A stretch of DNA of 64,000 nt from Rhodobacteraceae bacterium DSL-40 (GCA_003258405.1 QKPN01000006.1:1-64000), one strand, 5' to 3'. Counted from the stretch's first letter, positions 1 to 8,824 are shown. Program-made: numbers and translations. The notes: generated from the sequence alone by a model not told the origin.

Positions 1-27
1 GCGAGAACCGCCCCTCGGGACCGCACG

Positions 28-290
28 CTGAAGCCGACCTCCGTTTCGTGACGCCACCGACCTGACGATCGAAATGATCGAAGACCGGTGCGGGAGATGA
101 TCACGGCCGCACGCCGAAGCACGGGGAGCCCCGGCGCGGATGGCGTCTGGCCTTTCGACCCGATCGACGGCATCGCTTCCTTCCTTGCGGGCATGCCGGT
201 TTATGGCACGCCGATCGCAAAGGCCGTCGACGGTGGATCATCGACATGCCGGCTATCCCCGCCCGTCGGATCGGGGCGCTCCGCCATGGC
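28..290 (+). pseudogene. Remnant of an inositol monophosphatase-family phosphatase
   Basis: Translation around 139-235 gives the family's metal-binding core, DPIDG, preceded by WPF and followed by SFLAGMPVYGTPIA, which matches the DPIDGTxxFixGxPxyGtliA signature of inositol-1-phosphatase/HisN proteins. The threonine after DPIDG is replaced by isoleucine. Upstream, a TDLTIE-like stretch lies in another frame, and downstream the matching MPAIPARRIGA segment is again in a different frame (from about 246). At least two frameshifts are therefore needed to read the protein, and no full-length frame exists. It is a decayed gene, not a functional phosphatase. The 5' end may lie outside the window. 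Confidence 0.55.
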
Positions 291-600
291 GGGCGTGCTC
301 ACCGTCCATCATCCCTCGCTGGAAGAGAAAAAGACCAACCCTTTCGTCGGGCAGGTCGCGAAGGATCTGCCGGATGTGACGCTCAACATGCTGCGCCTCT
401 CGGGCGGCAACATGGCTGCGCGGCGGATTGCAGAAGAATCCGGAGGAGATCATCTGGTCCGGCACGGTCGGTGCGACGATCTAGAGTGGGCTCTTCGGCA
501 TCTGCGCCTGCCCCCTTGCCGCAGAAGCCCGGCGTGTTTCACCACATCAACCTTCCCGAACTGCCGGACCGACGAGCGGGCCGCTCCGTGCATCGCCCTG
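291..600 (+). pseudogene. Probable remnant of a periplasmic solute-binding protein
   Basis: The frame from 285 reads VLTVHHPSLEEKKTN, then LPDVTLNMLRLSGGNMAAR. This resembles the N-terminal lobe of iron/phosphonate-type family 1 solute-binding proteins, where a VxxLRLSTGxLAARI-like segment precedes a DxxW box. The expected box (EEIIWSGTVGA) appears at about 440-475, but in a different frame and followed at once by a stop codon. This suggests a frameshifted, truncated relic next to the phosphatase relic. The match comes from memory of family motifs only, so the identity is tentative. Confidence 0.33.
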
Positions 601-902
601 CTCAGGCGGTGGGCCCATGACTGTCGCGGCGAGCGGCGGCTGGAAGGGAGGGATTTTCCGTGTTGACGGGTTTGCTCGGCGCATGATGCGCGTGACCGCG
701 CGCCCGGAAGCGATGTCGAGGCGATGGCAGAGAAGGCCTCGGCCGCTCGGCGCCGCGCTTCGAGCTGAATGATCATGATTAGAACGACGCATTGCGCCGG
801 TCGCTCGCAGCGAGGGCGACCTGACGGTCGAGAGGTGATGGCAGACGGCGGTTCAGGTTGGGCCTGATGCCTGCGCATGAAAGGCGTCGGTATTGTCAGC
901 GC
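601..902. other. Intergenic stretch with no recognisable gene
   Basis: No frame on either strand gives a recognisable protein, and no RNA gene or repeat was seen. With the relics to its left it probably forms one decaying segment. Confidence 0.5.
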
Positions 903-1964
903 CTAGGTGCGGTTGCGGTCGAGGCCGTCGAGGACGGTGCCTGCGACGGCGGCGGTTTCGGTCCAGCCGGGGAGATGGGCTCCGGCGGCCGCGGCGTGGC
1001 AGGCGAGCGCGGCGCGGCGGGCCGGATCCTCGAGGAGGCTGCGGAGCGCCCCGGCGAAAGCCTCGGGATCCTCGGGCGGCACGAGCAGGCCCGCGCCTTC
1101 GGGCACGGTTTCGGGGACGGCGCCCGTCGCGCAGCTCACGATTGGCAGGCCGTAGCTCAGTGCCTCATCGAAGACGAGCCCGTAGCCCTCGTAGCGGGTT
1201 GCGAGCGCGAAGACCGATGCGGCGGCATAGAGCACCTGCAACTCTGCGCCCGGGACCCGGCCCGCGAGCTTGAGCCGGGGCCCGAGGCCGGTGGCCTCGG
1301 CCCTTGCCGCAAGCTCGGCGGAGTGGCCGGCATCCCAGGGGCTGCCGGCGATCACCGCGCGCCAGTCGAGGTCGGCGATGCGGGTGAGCGCGTCGATGAG
1401 GATGTCATGACCCTTGCGCGGATGCTGGATGCCGACGGCAAGGATGAGCGGTGGCGTGGCGGGGGCCGGCGCGAGGGCGGGGCGCGCGGCGCCGGGCCGC
1501 GCGACGGAGATCCGGCCCGGCGCGACGCCGTAGCCGCTGGTGAGGATGCTGCGGGTGTGGGGGCTTGGCACCAGAACGTGGCGCGCGAGCCGGAGATTGT
1601 CACGCTCGGTGCGGAAGAGGTGATCGCGGCGCGCCGGATCGAGGCCGGTCTCGAGCGCAAGCGGGTGGTGGATCATCGCGACAACGGGGGCTGCGACGGC
1701 GGCGAGGCCAGCGGTATCAATGGCGCCGAAGACGAGCCCGTCGAGGATCAGGACGCGTTCGGGTGGCAGCGCCCTGAGGGCCGCCAGCGCCTCGGCCATT
1801 TCGGCGGGCGTGGGGTCGGGAAAGCCCGGGGGGAGCTCGAGATGCAGCATGTCGCGGCCCTGGGCGCGGAGTTCCTCGAGCAGGCGGCGTTCGTAGATGT
1901 AGCCGCCGCTGAGGCTCGTGATGTCGCCGGGAATGGCGAAGGCGGCGGGGCGGCGCTGGTTCAT
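903..1964 (-). CDS. GT4-type glycosyltransferase
   Basis: This 353-residue protein has a GT-B fold layout: a glycine-rich N-terminal lobe (LSGGYIYER near residue 20) and a C-terminal nucleotide-sugar lobe with AVGIQHPRKG near 176-185. The E-x7-E motif of retaining GT4 enzymes is present as E259 and E267 in the stretch RYEGYGLVFDEALSYGLP. It has no signal peptide or membrane helix, so it acts at the cytoplasmic face. It is the last gene of a seven-gene minus-strand unit, and its ATG overlaps the permease stop by four bases. With the phosphatidyltransferase and flippase-like genes upstream, a role in glycosylating a lipid or isoprenoid-type acceptor is plausible. Donor and acceptor cannot be read from the sequence. 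Confidence 0.85.
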   Translation of the reverse strand: MNQRRPAAFAIPGDITSLSGGYIYERRLLEELRAQGRDMLHLELPPGFPDPTPAEMAEALAALRALPPERVLILDGLVFGAIDTAGLAAVAAPVVAMIHHPLALETGLDPARRDHLFRTERDNLRLARHVLVPSPHTRSILTSGYGVAPGRISVARPGAARPALAPAPATPPLILAVGIQHPRKGHDILIDALTRIADLDWRAVIAGSPWDAGHSAELAARAEATGLGPRLKLAGRVPGAELQVLYAAASVFALATRYEGYGLVFDEALSYGLPIVSCATGAVPETVPEGAGLLVPPEDPEAFAGALRSLLEDPARRAALACHAAAAGAHLPGWTETAAVAGTVLDGLDRNRT

Positions 1965-3544
1965 GCGGGGACCTGTTCGGCGGCGTAGACGGAGAGGACG
2001 CGCCGCTCCAGTGCGGCGACGGCGGCGTGGCAGAGGACGGAGAGCAGGGCCACCAGTGCGACCGCGCTCCAGAGCATGTCATAGTCCGAGAGCGAGGCCG
2101 AGAGCGCCATGAGGCTGCCGAGACCGCGGCCGGTGGCGAGCCATTCGACCACGGTGACGGCGAGGATGGCGGCGGGCACGCTCATGCGGGCCGCGGCAAA
2201 GAAGGCGGGGAGCATCGCGGGCAGCCGCACATGCAGGAGCCGGGGCAGCGGCCCGGCGGCGTAGCTTTCGAAGACATCGAGGATCTGTCCCGGTGCCTGC
2301 CGAAGGCCGTAGAGGCAGGCGACGAGGGTCGGGAAGAAGACCATCACCGCGACGAGCGCGATCGCCCCCGCCGCGCCGCGCCCGAGCAGCAGCACGATGA
2401 GCGGTGCGGTGGTGACGATCGGGACCGAGCGCAGGGTGACGGCAAGCGGCATGGCGACGGCGGAGAGGACCGGCGCGAGGGTGAGCAGGACGGCAAGGGC
2501 CGCGCCGAGGCCGAGCCCGGCGAGATAGCCGGGCAGGACGGCGCGGGCGGTCTCGCCCAGGGCCGTGGCGAGGGTGGCACGGGTTTCGGCAGCGTCGGGT
2601 GCCCAGACGAGGGCCGCGAGCACATCGCCGGGGCGTTTGGCGAAGAAGGGGTTGAGGCCGAAGGCTGCCATGGCGCCCCACCAGAGCAGGAGCGCGAGCG
2701 TGAGGACCGCGAGTGCATGGAGGAGCGCCGGCAGCGTGCCGCGGGTGGCCCGGGTGTCTGGTGGGGGGGCGAGGATCACCGGCGGACTTTCGTGGAGCAG
2801 GGCGCGGGCGAGGCGGCCGATCGCGGCGTAGGCGAGGATCGAGACCGCGGCGGCGGCGGTTGCGAGCGCCCAGATCGCGGGCACGTCGAGGGCGCGCATG
2901 TAGCGGATGGTGAGCACGCCCATGCCGCGCTCGGCGCCGGTGAATTCGCCGACCATGGCCCCGAGGAGGGCGGCGGGCGCGGCGATCTGGAGGCCAGCGA
3001 AGAGATAGGGGAGGGACGCGCGGGCACGTATCGCGGTGAGCTCGGCCAGCCGTCCGCGGCCGTAGCTCCGGACGAGATCGAACCAGGCGGCGGGGGCGGC
3101 ATTGAGGCCGACGAGGAGCGGCACGAGGGTCGTGTAGTAGACCGCGAGGGCGGCGAGCACGATCTCTGGGCCGTCGCCGGGGCCGAGGAGCACGCGCAGG
3201 ATCGGGCCGGTGGCGACGAGCGGCAGACAGAAGACAAGAAGGGCGAAGCCGGTGACGAGGCGGCGGCCGCCTGGCCAGAGCAGGGCGGCGGCGGCGAGGG
3301 CGATCGCGGCGAGGTTGCCAGCGAGAAAACCCGCTGTGGCATTCGCAAGCGTGGTGCCGAGGGCCCGGGCGAGCAGGCCGGGGTGGGTGGCGATCCAGGC
3401 GGTGATTTCGGACGGCGCGGCGAGGACGAAGCTGCCTGAAAGGAGGCGGGCGCCGGCTTCCCAGGCGAGCGCGAGGGCAGCGAGGCCGAGGAGCGTGGCG
3501 CGGCCGGTGCTGCCGGACCGGGGGAGCGTTGCCGTGCCGGTCAT
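1961..3544 (-). CDS. ABC transporter permease, two fused permease domains
   Basis: This 527-residue inner-membrane protein carries two consecutive binding-protein-dependent permease domains, at about residues 1-265 and 270-527. Each has five or six hydrophobic helices and an EAA-type cytoplasmic loop (around LVRSYGRGRL in the first half, VFESYAAGPLPRL in the second). Members of the ThiX/SsuC/TauC family are normally about 250 residues and work as homodimers, so here one chain supplies both halves. The ATG overlaps the ATPase stop (ATGA), which fixes the start at 3544. It forms an importer with the adjacent ATPase and the NMT1-type binding protein. The substrate is not determinable from sequence. 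Confidence 0.85.
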   Translation of the reverse strand: MTGTATLPRSGSTGRATLLGLAALALAWEAGARLLSGSFVLAAPSEITAWIATHPGLLARALGTTLANATAGFLAGNLAAIALAAAALLWPGGRRLVTGFALLVFCLPLVATGPILRVLLGPGDGPEIVLAALAVYYTTLVPLLVGLNAAPAAWFDLVRSYGRGRLAELTAIRARASLPYLFAGLQIAAPAALLGAMVGEFTGAERGMGVLTIRYMRALDVPAIWALATAAAAVSILAYAAIGRLARALLHESPPVILAPPPDTRATRGTLPALLHALAVLTLALLLWWGAMAAFGLNPFFAKRPGDVLAALVWAPDAAETRATLATALGETARAVLPGYLAGLGLGAALAVLLTLAPVLSAVAMPLAVTLRSVPIVTTAPLIVLLLGRGAAGAIALVAVMVFFPTLVACLYGLRQAPGQILDVFESYAAGPLPRLLHVRLPAMLPAFFAAARMSVPAAILAVTVVEWLATGRGLGSLMALSASLSDYDMLWSAVALVALLSVLCHAAVAALERRVLSVYAAEQVPA

Positions 3545-4344
3545 TGTGCGGCGAGCGGCGGGTGGGCCCGGGCCGCGCCGTCGGCCAGCGCGGCGGAGAC
3601 GCGGTCGGTCAGGGCGTGAAAGGCCGCGGTCGCGGTGATGGCGGGATCGCGTGGCCGGGGCAGCGGCACCGCGATGTCGGTGACGATCCGTGCCGGGCGG
3701 GGCGAGAGCACGAGCACGCGATCGGCGAGCAGGACGGCTTCGACAACCGAATGGGTGACGAGCAGTGTCGTGGTGCCGCGGGGTTCCCAGAGCCGGGGCA
3801 GGTCGCGGGCAAGCTGGCGGCGGGTAAGCTCGTCCACCGCGCCGAAGGGCTCGTCGAGAAGGAGGAGCTGCGGGTCGGTGGCCATGGCGCGCGCGATGGC
3901 CGCGCGCTGGCGCATGCCGCCCGAGAGCGCGGCGGGGCGGGTATCGCCGAAGCCCTCGAGGCCGACGAGGCGGATGAGATCCTCGATCCGCTCGGGATCG
4001 GCGGGAAGGCGGGCGAGGCGCCGGGCGAGGCGGATGTTGCCGCGCACCGTCCGCCAGGGGAGCAGGGAAGGATCCTGGAAGGCGAGGGCGAGCCCGGCGC
4101 GGCGGCGCATTTCGGCCGGCGTGAGGCCGCCGATCCGCACCGTGCCCGCGCTCGGGCGCTCGAGGCCCGCGATCAGGCGCAGGAGCGTCGACTTGCCGCA
4201 GCCGGACGGGCCGACGAGCGCGGTGGTCCTGCCGCCCGCGAGCGCGAGGTCGGTGGGGAGCAGCACCTCTCGGCCGCCGGGGAAGGTCTTGGCGAGCCCG
4301 GTGCAAGTGATGGCGGGCGCGCGCGGGGGAGGATCAGCCGGCAT
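3541..4344 (-). CDS. ABC transporter ATP-binding protein (nitrate/taurine/thiamine-precursor class)
   Basis: This 267-residue ATPase has a Walker A at residues 45-52 (GPSGCGKS), a Q-loop glutamine at 90, the signature LSGGMRQR from 140 and a Walker B ending in LLLLDEP at about 160-166. A switch histidine lies in THSVVEA. It overlaps the binding-protein gene upstream by 11 bases and the fused permease downstream by four, so the three are translationally coupled. It energises uptake by this importer at the cytoplasmic face. The class transports small organic or anionic solutes, and no specific substrate is implied. Confidence 0.9.
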   Translation of the reverse strand: MPADPPPRAPAITCTGLAKTFPGGREVLLPTDLALAGGRTTALVGPSGCGKSTLLRLIAGLERPSAGTVRIGGLTPAEMRRRAGLALAFQDPSLLPWRTVRGNIRLARRLARLPADPERIEDLIRLVGLEGFGDTRPAALSGGMRQRAAIARAMATDPQLLLLDEPFGAVDELTRRQLARDLPRLWEPRGTTTLLVTHSVVEAVLLADRVLVLSPRPARIVTDIAVPLPRPRDPAITATAAFHALTDRVSAALADGAARAHPPLAAQ

Positions 4345-5329
4345 GGACCTCTTCGAGGATCGAGCGGTCCCAGAGCGCCGGTGTCACCTGGCGGCCGAGC
4401 AGCGCGAGGGTCTCGATGTTGGCCGCGACCGTCTCGGGCGTCCACCAGCCGAAGCCGTGCGCTTCGGTGAGCTCGGAGAACATGAGCGGCACCTGGCGCC
4501 GTGCCTGCAGCATCTGGGTCGGCAGGTCGAGGCCCGCGTCGGGGAAGAGCTCGACGGTGAGCTCGGCGGCTGCGTCGGTATCGTCGCGGTAGGTCTCCCA
4601 GCCGCGGCTTTCGCCCGCCATGAGCGCGACGATCTCGGCACGGCGGTTCGCAAGGCTGTCGTCGGTGACGATGTAGGTCTGGGAATGCACCGCGTAGCCG
4701 TGATCGGCCATCAGCATGGTCACGCTGTCGATGCCCTGGATCGCCATGGCGACGGGCAGGTCGGTGGCCCAGCAGAGCAGGCAGTCGACCTCGCCTGCCA
4801 TCAGCGGCTGGGCGGAATACTGGGTGGGCACGATCTCGATCGCGTCCATGTCGGTGTCGTTGAGGGTGCAGAGCGCCTTGAGCACCGGCGTATTGGCGAG
4901 GGCCATGCCGATGCGCTTGCCTTTGAGGTCGGCGGGCGTGTTCACCGGATTGTCCGGCAGCGAAGCGATGGCGAAGGGGTTCTTCTGCATTGCGACGCCG
5001 ATGATCCGGAAGGGCGCCCCCTCGGCGACGGCGGCGGCGGTGTAATCGGCGGCCGAGATGCCGACGAGTGCGGTGCCGGAGACCACGGGCGGTTCGACCG
5101 GGGCGTTGGGGCCGCCCTGGAGCAGTGTGACGTCCAGCCCGTCTTCCTGCCACCAGCCGTTCTCGCGGGCGATGTAGCTGCCGGCGAACTGGACGGAATG
5201 GAGCCAGGAGAGCTGGAGGCTCACAGGCGTGGCGGCACGGGCGGGTCGCCAGGCGAGGCCGGATGCGGCGGCCAGCCCGGCCGCACCGGTTGCGAGGAGC
5301 CTGCGCCGTGTCAGTGTCGTGGGGATCAT
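4334..5329 (-). CDS. NMT1/THI5-type ABC transporter substrate-binding protein
   Basis: The 331-residue protein starts at 5329, where a strong GGAGGAAAT ribosome site precedes ATG; an in-frame ATG 51 bases upstream lacks one. The N-terminus carries a twin-arginine signal (TRRRLLATGAAG) ending at about ARAATP, so it is exported folded to the periplasm. The mature part begins VSLQLSWLHSVQFAGSYIA and continues with the ENGWWQEDGLDV pattern typical of NMT1/THI5-like proteins that bind pyrimidine, riboflavin or similar precursors. A conserved CLLCWATD stretch sits mid-protein. It heads the transport part of the operon. Candidate ligands are flavin- or pyrimidine-like, but this is family-level inference. 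Confidence 0.85.
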   Translation of the reverse strand: MIPTTLTRRRLLATGAAGLAAASGLAWRPARAATPVSLQLSWLHSVQFAGSYIARENGWWQEDGLDVTLLQGGPNAPVEPPVVSGTALVGISAADYTAAAVAEGAPFRIIGVAMQKNPFAIASLPDNPVNTPADLKGKRIGMALANTPVLKALCTLNDTDMDAIEIVPTQYSAQPLMAGEVDCLLCWATDLPVAMAIQGIDSVTMLMADHGYAVHSQTYIVTDDSLANRRAEIVALMAGESRGWETYRDDTDAAAELTVELFPDAGLDLPTQMLQARRQVPLMFSELTEAHGFGWWTPETVAANIETLALLGRQVTPALWDRSILEEVHAG

Positions 5330-5355
5330 GGGGATTTCCTCCGTATCCTGTAGAG

Positions 5356-6321
5356 CTAGGCGCTCGGGCGCTCCGGGCAAGCGGTTGCGGCTGGGGTCGG
5401 GGCGGAACGGCGGTCGCTCACGGCGATCACGGCGATGCCGGGAAGGGCGGCTGCGAGGACCATGAAGCCGAAGGCGACGCTTGCCGCAAGGCCCGCGGCC
5501 GCGCTCGCGCCGACGAACGGGAAGAGGGCCGCGGCCGCGCCTTCGCGCAGGCCCCAGCCGCTGATCGTGACGGGCAGGACCATGGTGAAGAGCACCAGAG
5601 GCACGAGCGCGAGCGTGGCAACGGGGCCCAGCACGGTGCCGGTGGCGCGTGCGCAGAAATCGAAGGCCAGCAGGTTTGCCGCGGCGGTAGCGAGGCTGAG
5701 GGTGATCTGGGCAGGAAGCACGCGGGGGCCGACAAGCGCGCGGCCGATGCTTTGGCGGAGCCCGGTGGCGGCGCGGCCCGCGCGGCCGGGCAGGCGCGGT
5801 GCGGCGGCGATGGCGGCGGCAAGGGATATGGCAATGAGAAAGAGCGCGCCGGCGGTTGCCAGGACAGGCGCGGGAAGCGCGGGGCCGCCGGGCAGGAAGA
5901 TGGCCAGAAGGATGCCCGCGAGCATGAGGGCGAGGAGCCCTGCCTGGCCTGCGAGGCGTTCGAGCACCACGGCTTCGGCAGCGCGCCGGAGACCCGCTTC
6001 CGCCCGAGCCCGGACCGCGCGGCCCGCATCGCCGAGCATGCCGCCGGGGAGCGTCTGGTTCAGGATCTGCGCGAGATAGTATTCGCTGAGTGCGCGGCCG
6101 GGCGGGATGCTCTGGCCGAGCCCGCGGGCGGTCAGGCGCCAGCGCCAGGCGGAGAGGACCGTCTGCGCGGTCAGGGCAAGGAGCGCGCCGCCGAGCCAGC
6201 CGGGGTCGGCCCCCGCCAGCTGGCGCAGCGCGGCGGGGCCGTCGAGCCGCGACCAGAGCAGCCAGAGGAGCGCCACGGTCACGAGGATCCGGGCGGCGCG
6301 CGCGATCCTCAGCATCCTCAT
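5356..6321 (-). CDS. UPF0104/YbhN-type flippase-like membrane protein
   Basis: This 321-residue polytopic membrane protein resembles the membrane domain of lysyl-phosphatidylglycerol synthase/flippase MprF and YbhN/AglD. It has six to eight hydrophobic segments, an early YYLAQILNQTLPGGMLGDAGRA segment (the family's conserved lipid-handling loop) and a late ISGWGLREGAAA motif. The soluble aminoacyl-transferase domain of MprF is absent, leaving only the presumed lipid-translocating part. It starts inside the stop codon of the sulfatase-like gene (ATGA) and ends 26 bases before the binding-protein gene. Between a CDP-alcohol phosphatidyltransferase and a glycosyltransferase, flipping of a lipid intermediate is the natural hypothesis. 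Confidence 0.8.
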   Translation of the reverse strand: MRMLRIARAARILVTVALLWLLWSRLDGPAALRQLAGADPGWLGGALLALTAQTVLSAWRWRLTARGLGQSIPPGRALSEYYLAQILNQTLPGGMLGDAGRAVRARAEAGLRRAAEAVVLERLAGQAGLLALMLAGILLAIFLPGGPALPAPVLATAGALFLIAISLAAAIAAAPRLPGRAGRAATGLRQSIGRALVGPRVLPAQITLSLATAAANLLAFDFCARATGTVLGPVATLALVPLVLFTMVLPVTISGWGLREGAAAALFPFVGASAAAGLAASVAFGFMVLAAALPGIAVIAVSDRRSAPTPAATACPERPSA

Positions 6322-7952
6322 GAGGGCGGCGGCGCGCTTGCGCCTTCGGTGAAAGTGCCGAGGATGAGGTCGCGCATCCGTTCCATGGGAATGGCTTTTG
6401 CGCTCTCTGCCGGGATCAGGCCCGGGGCAATCCCCCAGCCGCGGGTGGGATCGACGAGCGCCGCGGGGCCGATGACATGGAATGGCACGTCGCGCCGGTC
6501 GTCGAGCGCGATGCCGGGCGCGGCCTGGTGATCTCCGAGGATGAAGAGGAGCGGCGGGTTCGCAGCGTGGCGCAGCACGTATTCGGTGAGGGTCTCGAGC
6601 GTGTAGGAGATGCAGTCGCGATACTGTGCCCGCACACGCTCCCTGTCGCGCCAGACGACGTCGGGCGGATCGCCCGAAACCGCCATCGCGTCGAAGACCT
6701 GGCCGTCGCCGAGCGTGTCCCAGTCGAGGAGATGCGGTACGGGCGTCCAGGGCGCGTGGGAGGAGAGGAGCGCGATCTCCGTGAAGCTGCGCCGGGGATC
6801 GCTCGGGGTGGGCAGCAGGCGGTCGGCGGCGGCAAGGGTGAACTGGTCGGGCATCGTCACCCAGTTGAACGGCTTGCCGCGGTAGCCGAGATCGGACGCG
6901 GCGAAGACCTCGTCAAAGCCCATCTGTGCCGCCTCGGGCCAGGGGCGGGTGATGCCGGGCATGACCGCGGCGGTGCGGAAGCCGGCGCGCCGGGCCTGAT
7001 GGAAGAGGCTCGCCCGGCCGCTTGCCAGCGCCGCCTGATAGCGGGTCTGGTCGGTGATCTCGAGGCCATTGGCAAAGGTTGCGTGGGCAAGCCAGCTCTG
7101 GCCGCCCTGGGTGGGCGAAGTGAGGAAGCCCGAGCGCATGGCGAGCCCTGCGGCGGCAAGGCGCTCTTCGGCGGCATGAAGGAGCGGGAGATGGTCCTCT
7201 GCATAGAAGGGTGTGTCGAAGCTCGTGCGGCCGTAGCTCTCGACGAAGATCACCATCACGTCGCGGTCGATCCGGTTCATGAGGCCGGTGGCGCCGCCGA
7301 AGCGATCCTCGGCGGCGGCGACGCGGAAGGCGCGCAGCTCCGTCACGGTGCGCTGGGCGAGGGCCGCCCGCGCAAGGACGAAGCGCGTGGTGTCGGTGTC
7401 GCCAGCCCAGGCGAGTGGCAGGTGCCATTTGCCCGCGGCATGGCCAGCCTGGGTCGCGAAGAGGGCGACAGAGGCCGCAAGGGCACCTGCGGCGAGACGC
7501 GGATGCCGGGGTGGCCGAAGCCGCGCCCAGACGCCGGTCGCCCACCAGAGCCCCGCGGCGAGGAGGAGGGCGAGGAGGACTGCACCGACCACCGCGGCGG
7601 CGGCCGCGGCAGGCCCGACCGCCCCGGCAACAAGCCGCACCGAGGCGTCGACCAGCGGCAGGTCGGCCACCGGATTGAAGGGGCGCCCGAGCGCGCTCCG
7701 CATCGCGAGATCGGCAAGCTTGAGCAGGGTGATGCCCGTGAGCAGGAGGGTAAGGCCGCCGCGCAGCGCGCGCCCGGCGCGGCCGTCTCCCATGGCCAGC
7801 AGCAGGAGCAGGATCACCGGCAGCTCGAGCGGCAGGGCGACCAGGGCTGCGGGGGTAAGCTCCCCCGGGAGGTCGGGCATGACGAGCAGAAGATGGAGAA
7901 ATGCCGCGGCGGCCACGGCGGAGAGGATGCGGCGGACCGGCGTGCCGCTCAC
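6318..7952 (-). CDS. Membrane-anchored sulfatase-like hydrolase (alkaline phosphatase superfamily)
   Basis: The start is GTG at 7952, overlapping the stop of the phosphatidyltransferase gene (GTGA), giving 544 residues. The first about 190 residues hold five hydrophobic segments; the rest is a periplasmic catalytic domain. VMVIFVESYGRTSF supplies the metal-binding acidic residue and a Ser/Thr nucleophile region as in LtaS/OpgB/EptA-type enzymes, and FILGDHQAAP gives the C-terminal Asp-His metal site. Members move phosphoglycerol or phosphoethanolamine head groups, or hydrolyse sulfate or phosphate esters. Directly after a CDP-alcohol phosphatidyltransferase, it is likelier to be a head-group transferase or lipid phosphohydrolase than a true sulfatase. 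Confidence 0.8.
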   Translation of the reverse strand: MSGTPVRRILSAVAAAAFLHLLLVMPDLPGELTPAALVALPLELPVILLLLLAMGDGRAGRALRGGLTLLLTGITLLKLADLAMRSALGRPFNPVADLPLVDASVRLVAGAVGPAAAAAAVVGAVLLALLLAAGLWWATGVWARLRPPRHPRLAAGALAASVALFATQAGHAAGKWHLPLAWAGDTDTTRFVLARAALAQRTVTELRAFRVAAAEDRFGGATGLMNRIDRDVMVIFVESYGRTSFDTPFYAEDHLPLLHAAEERLAAAGLAMRSGFLTSPTQGGQSWLAHATFANGLEITDQTRYQAALASGRASLFHQARRAGFRTAAVMPGITRPWPEAAQMGFDEVFAASDLGYRGKPFNWVTMPDQFTLAAADRLLPTPSDPRRSFTEIALLSSHAPWTPVPHLLDWDTLGDGQVFDAMAVSGDPPDVVWRDRERVRAQYRDCISYTLETLTEYVLRHAANPPLLFILGDHQAAPGIALDDRRDVPFHVIGPAALVDPTRGWGIAPGLIPAESAKAIPMERMRDLILGTFTEGASAPPPS

Positions 7953-8701
7953 GGCCGGTGTCTCGCAAGCCAGAGGATGTCGGCGCCGAAGGAATACGCC
8001 AGCGCAACGGTGGCGATGCGGGCAAGCGTCACAGCGGCCTCGGGCGGCAGGGGCGGGAGCAGCAGGACGATCAGGGCTGCAAGCTGGAAGACGCAAACGG
8101 CCTTGCGGCGAAAGCGCTGGGGCAGGGGACGGGCGAGCCAGGGCCAGGGCGCCATGGCGGCGACGAAGGCATAGCGCGCGAGGCCGAGCAGCAGCACCTC
8201 CGGCCCGACGGCGGTGCCGGCGAGCGCATGGAGTGCGAGAATGAGGGCAAGGGCTGCGTCCACCTCCATGTCGAAGCGCGCGCCGAAGGCGGAGGCGAGC
8301 CCGCTCCGCCGCGCGAGCCAGCCGTCGAGCCCGTCGAGCGCCAGTGCCGTGGCGGCGATGGCGGCAACGGCCCAGCCCGCGGCGGCCCCTGCAAGAAGCG
8401 GCGGCGCCAGGGCGGCCGCGAGGGCGGCGCGGAAGAGGGTGACCCCGTTGCAGGCGCCGAAGGCCGCATGCGGGTAGTGGCGCAGCGCCAGGCGCTCGAG
8501 CCAGGCGCAGAGCAGGAGAAAGCCGGCCGCGGTCGCGATCCAGACCGCGGGGCTGCCCGGAAGGCCGAGCAGGCCGAGCCCCGCCAGTGCCGCAAGCCCG
8601 GCAAGGGCCGCAGTGTGCAACCCCGGCCGCAGGGCCGTGCTGCCGGTCGGGAGCGCCGGACCGGGCGGGCGGACGTCGAGGCTGGGATCGAGGTTGCTCA
8701 T
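7949..8701 (-). CDS. CDP-alcohol phosphatidyltransferase family protein
   Basis: This 250-residue integral membrane enzyme carries the family signature DG-x2-AR-x8-G-x3-D-x3-D, visible as DGLDGWLARRSG followed by AFGARFDMEVDA at about residues 126-150. Such enzymes transfer a phosphatidyl (or phospho-alcohol) group from a CDP-activated lipid to an alcohol such as glycerol phosphate, inositol or serine. It is the first gene of the seven-gene minus-strand unit. About 123 bases separate it from the divergent cytochrome b561 gene, and this gap must hold the promoter. The N-terminal part is hydrophobic and Pro/Gly-rich. The alcohol acceptor is unknown. Confidence 0.85.
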   Translation of the reverse strand: MSNLDPSLDVRPPGPALPTGSTALRPGLHTAALAGLAALAGLGLLGLPGSPAVWIATAAGFLLLCAWLERLALRHYPHAAFGACNGVTLFRAALAAALAPPLLAGAAAGWAVAAIAATALALDGLDGWLARRSGLASAFGARFDMEVDAALALILALHALAGTAVGPEVLLLGLARYAFVAAMAPWPWLARPLPQRFRRKAVCVFQLAALIVLLLPPLPPEAAVTLARIATVALAYSFGADILWLARHRP

Positions 8702-8824
8702 CCTGACGAGGCTATACGCGGGCGGCGGGCCGTCAAGGCATCACCGCGCGTGAGATCACGCTTGATTGAGGCCGCAACTGCGCTACCCTCCCGAAATGGT
8801 AGACAGCAACCGGATACCCTTCCG

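Noticed and set aside
858-1988. A 376-codon plus-strand frame
   Set aside because: Antisense shadow of the GT4 glycosyltransferase.
8741-8790. FNR box near TTGATTGAGGCCGC upstream of cytochrome b561
   Set aside because: The second half-site ATCAA is absent.
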